This document shows, piece by piece, positions 60,871-64,000 of a stretch of 64,000 nucleotides of DNA. Under the pieces are notes generated by a model. It was given only the letters and a program-made list of their open reading frames with translations. It did no database searches and was not told where the DNA came from. The translations under genes and the position numbers were made by a program. The stretch covers positions 558,001-622,000 of the forward strand of contig CBDCMR010000004.1 of NCBI GenBank assembly GCA_965219035.1, given 5' to 3'. This stretch comes from CBDCKN01 sp965219035 (GTDB taxonomy: Bacteria > Gemmatimonadota > Gemmatimonadetes > Longimicrobiales > Gaopeijiaceae). How positions within the stretch are numbered: the stretch's first letter is position 1; each line of letters opens with the position of its first letter.

Positions 60871-63237
60871 GTGAGGGTTCTAAACGTGATATGGACAGGG
60901 GTGGCCATGAGCGTCTTGATGGCCACGCCTCTCGCCGGCCAGGGCTACGGACAGTCCGTAGCCGTCGGGGATGGTGAGGTGATCGTCGGGGAGTCGTTGA
61001 ACACGATGGCCCCCGGATACGTGTATGTGTACCGGAAGGACGTCGATGGAGAATGGACCGAGGCCCAGCGCCTCGAGGCTTCCAACTCAGCCAACGGCGA
61101 CCACTTCGGCCGCTCTCTCGCCCAGACCGGGAACCACCTCCTGGTGGGCTCGACGACCCTCGAGACGGTCTACGTCTTCGAGAAGGACGCGAGCGGCGCC
61201 TGGCGGGAGACCCAGGCGTTGCAGGCGAGCGACGGCACCGAGGGTGACTACATCGGACGGCTCGCCGCCGTGGACGGTGACGACGTCCTCATGGCCACCT
61301 GGGCCCATGCCGAAGGCCGTGGCGCGGTGTATGTCTTCCACCGCGACGACTCCACCGGTCACTGGAGCGAGTCCGCCAAGCTTATGGGGAGCGACATCGA
61401 GCCCAACGAGTGGTTCGGGATGTCGCTGGCCATCGAAGGCGATGTGGCGCTGATCGGCTCACCCCGGAAGGACGGCGATACCGGCGCTGTGTACGTTTTC
61501 CGCCTCGAAGAGACGGGGGCGTGGAAGGAGCAGGCCAGGCTGACGGGGGCAGGCACCGCCGGCGGCAGCCGCTTCGGCTCGTCGGTGGCCCTGAGGGCCG
61601 GTCGCGCCCTCATCGGCGCGGCCACCCATCAGCGGGGTGTGGGAACGGCCTTCGTGTACACCTTCGATGAGGACTCGGGGGAGTGGGAGCCGGGACCGAC
61701 GCTGAAGCCGTTCGACGGCGGAACGCCGGGCACGCAGTTCGGGGCCTCCGTCTATTACGGCGAGGACGAGGTGTGGTTCGGCGCCCCCGGAGCGTCGGGC
61801 TTCGAGGGTCGGATCTACGCCATGACCCAAGACGCCACCGGCGAGTGGACGAACGCCACGAAGATGTCAGGCGGCGAGCTCAACGGAGGCGATCAGTTCG
61901 GTGGCACGTTCGCCGTCAGCGGCGACGTTGCCGTGGTCGGCGTCGTCGGAGACGACTATGGCTTGGGCACGGCCACGATCTTCGAGCGGACCGATGACGT
62001 TTGGTCCGAGGCCGCGAACGTATTCAGCGAGCCCGTCAGCTTGGAGGCCGTCACGGGAGATCAGGTGGATTGCTCGGAAGGCACCGCGACCCTCTTCGAC
62101 TGCGGCGACATCGACATGCTCTCCTTCGTCCCCGTCCAGGATCTGGGCGGGGGACGGGGTGTTCAGGTGAACGACCTCTGGGGCTGGACCGACCCGGAAT
62201 CGCGTCGGGAGTACGCCCTGGTCGGCCGCTACGACGGGACATCGTTCGTCGACGTGAGCGACCCCTCCAACCCCCGGTACCTCGGGAATCTGCCTTTGAC
62301 AGAAGGGGCCCAGGGCAATTCCTGGAGAGACATCAAGGTCTTCGACCATCACGCCTTCATCGTCGCCGACGGCGCCGGGCAGCACGGCATGCAGGTCTTC
62401 GACCTGACGAAGCTCAGGAACGTGAACGACGCGCCCGTGACGTTCGAGGAAGACGCCCACTACAACCGCCTCGCGAGCGCCCACAACATCGTCATCAACG
62501 AGGACACCGGCTTCGCCTACGCGGTGGGAGTCAGCTCGGGCGGCGAGACGTGTGGTGGTGGGCTCCACATGATCAACATCCAGGATCCGCTGACGCCCAT
62601 CTTCGCGGGCTGCTTCCAGGATCTGTCGACGGGGAGACAGAGCACCGGGTACAGCCACGACGCTCAGTGTATCACGTACCACGGGCCCGATGAGGAGCAC
62701 AGCGGACAGGAGATCTGCTTCGGGGCCAACGAGACGGCGCTGAGCATCGCCGACGTGACGGACAAGGCAGCCTCGGTTGCACTGTCCAAGGCCACCTACC
62801 CCAACGTCGGGTACACGCATCAGGGCTGGATCGATGAGGAGCACGAGTACTTCTACATGAACGACGAGCTCGACGAGCTCGGCGGTGGCGTCGAGCAGAC
62901 CAGGACGCTCGTGTGGGACGTCAAGGATCTGGACGACCCGATCCTTGTCAAGGAGTACTTCGCCGACAACACCTCGTCGGACCACAACCTCTACATCCGC
63001 GGCGACCTCATGTATCAGTCCAACTACGTGAGCGGACTGCGGATCCTGGACATCTCGGATCGCGAGAACCCCGAGGTCGTCGGGTTCTTCGATACGGTTC
63101 CGTGGTCGCCCGACGCCCCCGGATTCGACGGATCGTGGAGCAACTATCCGTACTTCGAGAGCGGTATCATCGTGGTGAACAGTGGGGCCGAGGGGATGTT
63201 CATCCTGCGCAAGCGGGAGCGGAACCTGATCCCATGA
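60871..63237 (+). CDS. Secreted FG-GAP/LVIVD propeller protein (choice-of-anchor B type)
   Basis: 788 residues. I chose GTG 60871, which opens a signal peptide (VAMSVLMATPLAGQ). The N-terminal half has six FG-GAP-like blades (FGRSLAQTGNHLLVGS, FGMSLAIEGDVALIGS, FGGTFAVSGDVAVVGV). The C-terminal half carries LVIVD-type repeats (GRYDGTSFVDVSDPSNPRYL, LRILDISDRENPEVVGFFDT), a pattern of choice-of-anchor B proteins. It is probably an extracellular or surface protein; function unknown. Confidence 0.8.
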   Translation: MRVLNVIWTGVAMSVLMATPLAGQGYGQSVAVGDGEVIVGESLNTMAPGYVYVYRKDVDGEWTEAQRLEASNSANGDHFGRSLAQTGNHLLVGSTTLETVYVFEKDASGAWRETQALQASDGTEGDYIGRLAAVDGDDVLMATWAHAEGRGAVYVFHRDDSTGHWSESAKLMGSDIEPNEWFGMSLAIEGDVALIGSPRKDGDTGAVYVFRLEETGAWKEQARLTGAGTAGGSRFGSSVALRAGRALIGAATHQRGVGTAFVYTFDEDSGEWEPGPTLKPFDGGTPGTQFGASVYYGEDEVWFGAPGASGFEGRIYAMTQDATGEWTNATKMSGGELNGGDQFGGTFAVSGDVAVVGVVGDDYGLGTATIFERTDDVWSEAANVFSEPVSLEAVTGDQVDCSEGTATLFDCGDIDMLSFVPVQDLGGGRGVQVNDLWGWTDPESRREYALVGRYDGTSFVDVSDPSNPRYLGNLPLTEGAQGNSWRDIKVFDHHAFIVADGAGQHGMQVFDLTKLRNVNDAPVTFEEDAHYNRLASAHNIVINEDTGFAYAVGVSSGGETCGGGLHMINIQDPLTPIFAGCFQDLSTGRQSTGYSHDAQCITYHGPDEEHSGQEICFGANETALSIADVTDKAASVALSKATYPNVGYTHQGWIDEEHEYFYMNDELDELGGGVEQTRTLVWDVKDLDDPILVKEYFADNTSSDHNLYIRGDLMYQSNYVSGLRILDISDRENPEVVGFFDTVPWSPDAPGFDGSWSNYPYFESGIIVVNSGAEGMFILRKRERNLIP

Positions 63238-63489
63238 ACTACTCGATGTGAACGACTAAGCCGCCGAAGATGACGAGGTCGTCCCGTCCGGCGCTCAGGA
63301 GGACGAGGCTCGCTAGAGTGGAGAGTGTCAGGCACGATCTGCTTGGGTGGGCATCAGGCTGGTATCGCGCCTGCCTACCCGATGCGGGTCACGGGGATCC
63401 TTCTCCAACGAGGTGCGAAGGCTGAGGTGGTCCCGGTTTTTTGGACAGGTCGTTAAGGTGGATTCCAGAGCGGAAGAGGAGGCACCGAG

Positions 63490-63777
63490 ATGGCCAGGAA
63501 GAGACGGCGGTTCACGGCGGAGTTCAAGGCACGGGTAGCGCTCGAGGCGCTGCGCGAGCGGGACAGCGTGCAGGCGATCGCGGCGCGGCACGAGCTTCAT
63601 CCGAACCAGGTGACCACATGGAAGCGGCAGCTGCTCGAAGGGCTGCCGGAGGTGTTTGCCGGGGGCGCGGGCCGCAAGGCCGCCCTGGAGCACGAGGCGA
63701 AGATCCGGGACCTGCACGCCAAGATCGGGGAGCTCACGGTCGAGCGGGATTTTTTTCGGCGCGGGCTCAAGCGCTGA
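63490..63777 (+). CDS. IS3-family transposase OrfA
   Basis: 95 residues. The N-terminal helix-turn-helix (RRFTAEFKARVALEALRERD then QAIAARHELHPNQVTTWKRQ) and a leucine-zipper-like ALEHEAKIRDLHAKIGELTV are the IS3 OrfA pattern. ATG 63490 after AGAGGAGG. Confidence 0.93.
   Translation: MARKRRRFTAEFKARVALEALRERDSVQAIAARHELHPNQVTTWKRQLLEGLPEVFAGGAGRKAALEHEAKIRDLHAKIGELTVERDFFRRGLKR
63750..63756 (+). promoter_or_regulatory. T7 slippery site for programmed -1 frameshifting
   Basis: Seven T at 63750-63756 read GAT TTT TTT CGG in the orfA frame. A -1 slip puts the ribosome into the orfB frame (TTT TTT TCG GCG), giving an OrfAB fusion transposase as in other IS3 elements. Confidence 0.6.
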
Positions 63778-64000
63778 GCCGGGCGGAGCGGGGGCGGATG
63801 ATCGAGCGGGACGGACCGCTGAGTCTTTCGAGGCAGTGCGCGCTGCTGGGCGTGAGCCGGTCGTCGCAGTACTACCGGCCGAAGGGGGAGAGCGCCGAGG
63901 ACCTGGCGCTCATGCGGCGCATGGACGGGCTCCACATGGCGTATCCGTTCTACGGGAGCCGGCAGCTGATGCGGCATCTGCGCCGCGAGGGCGTTGCCGC
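63774..64000 (+). CDS. IS3-family transposase OrfB, 5' part
   Basis: In the -1 frame after orfA: LSRAERGRMIERDGPLSLSR, CALLGVSRSSQYYRP and MAYPFYGSRQLMRHLRREGV are the N-terminal part of IS3 OrfB, before the DDE domain. It has no start of its own before ATG 63798 and is expected to be made by frameshifting. Confidence 0.85.
   Translation, partial: MSRAERGRMIERDGPLSLSRQCALLGVSRSSQYYRPKGESAEDLALMRRMDGLHMAYPFYGSRQLMRHLRREGVA

Larger units (their letters stand above)
63423..64000 (+). mobile_element. IS3-family insertion sequence, cut by the window edge
   Basis: The left end is near TGAGGTGGTCCCGGTTTTTT at 63423, a typical IS3-family terminal repeat. Two reading frames follow (orfA and orfB) in the usual -1 relation. 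The right end is outside the window. Confidence 0.75.

Noticed and set aside
1..64000. CRISPR arrays, rRNA and tRNA genes
   Set aside because: No regularly spaced repeats, no rRNA-like blocks and no credible T-arm/anticodon combinations were seen.

Overview
The window is about 64 kb of GC-rich DNA with short intergenic gaps and many stop/start overlaps of the ATGA, GTGA or TTGA type. Gene content (LutABC, large secreted zinc proteases with HEVGH sites, PD40 and LVIVD/FG-GAP propellers, lipoprotein amidohydrolases, leuABCD, thrBC, a selenocysteine formate dehydrogenase) resembles a chromosome of a Gemmatimonadota-like bacterium. That assignment is an inference from gene families; no rRNA or other phylogenetic marker is present.

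Layout. 1-3.7 kb: the 5' part of an isochorismate synthase gene, divergent from lutABC (lactate oxidation). 3.7-15.5 kb: lipoproteins, a beta-propeller, an amidohydrolase, an APC transporter, a class IV aminotransferase, small membrane proteins, a TauD-type dioxygenase and an M28 peptidase. The peptidase is damaged twice, by a one-base shift in a C run and by an IS481 element at its signal peptide. 16.8-21.2 kb: an accessory stretch of short, mostly + strand single genes (a DUF4160/DUF2442-like pair, DUF2867, hemolysin III, glyoxalase, a frameshifted FMN reductase, a secreted protein), with weak integron-cassette-like signals around one gene.

21.2-31.6 kb is a mobile island. It holds a P4-type integrase, a ColE1-type mobilisation module (mobC, relaxase, overlapping mobB and mobD, and a candidate oriT) and a type I-like DNA methyltransferase translationally coupled to a DUF262 (GmrSD-like) protein. 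An IS110 element splits the overlapping relaxase and mobD genes, and an IS256 element splits the DUF262 gene. In both cases removing the IS on paper restores the reading frames. The island ends next to a 5'-truncated class V aminotransferase.

32-44 kb: FmdB zinc ribbon, glyoxalase, NmrA, GNAT, a YcaQ-like glycosylase, a sodium/solute symporter, an M57-like zinc protease, a GAF protein and a YchF-type GTPase. 44.4-49.5 kb: leuABCD, preceded by a promoter, a leucine-rich leader peptide and a textbook terminator hairpin, so transcription attenuation is likely. 50.3-55.8 kb: fdoGHI-fdhE on the minus strand; fdoG reads through an in-frame UGA (selenocysteine 196). 55.9-60.5 kb: an iron-sulfur protein remnant, a small tetratricopeptide-like protein, an internally deleted aquaporin, thrB-thrC, a cytochrome c and a SixA-like phosphatase. 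60.9-63.2 kb: a large secreted propeller protein. From 63.4 kb to the edge: the start of an IS3-family element.

Several genes need a one-base correction (5640, 14899, 20070, about 56034, and possibly the 10091 start). Some may be assembly errors and some true decay.
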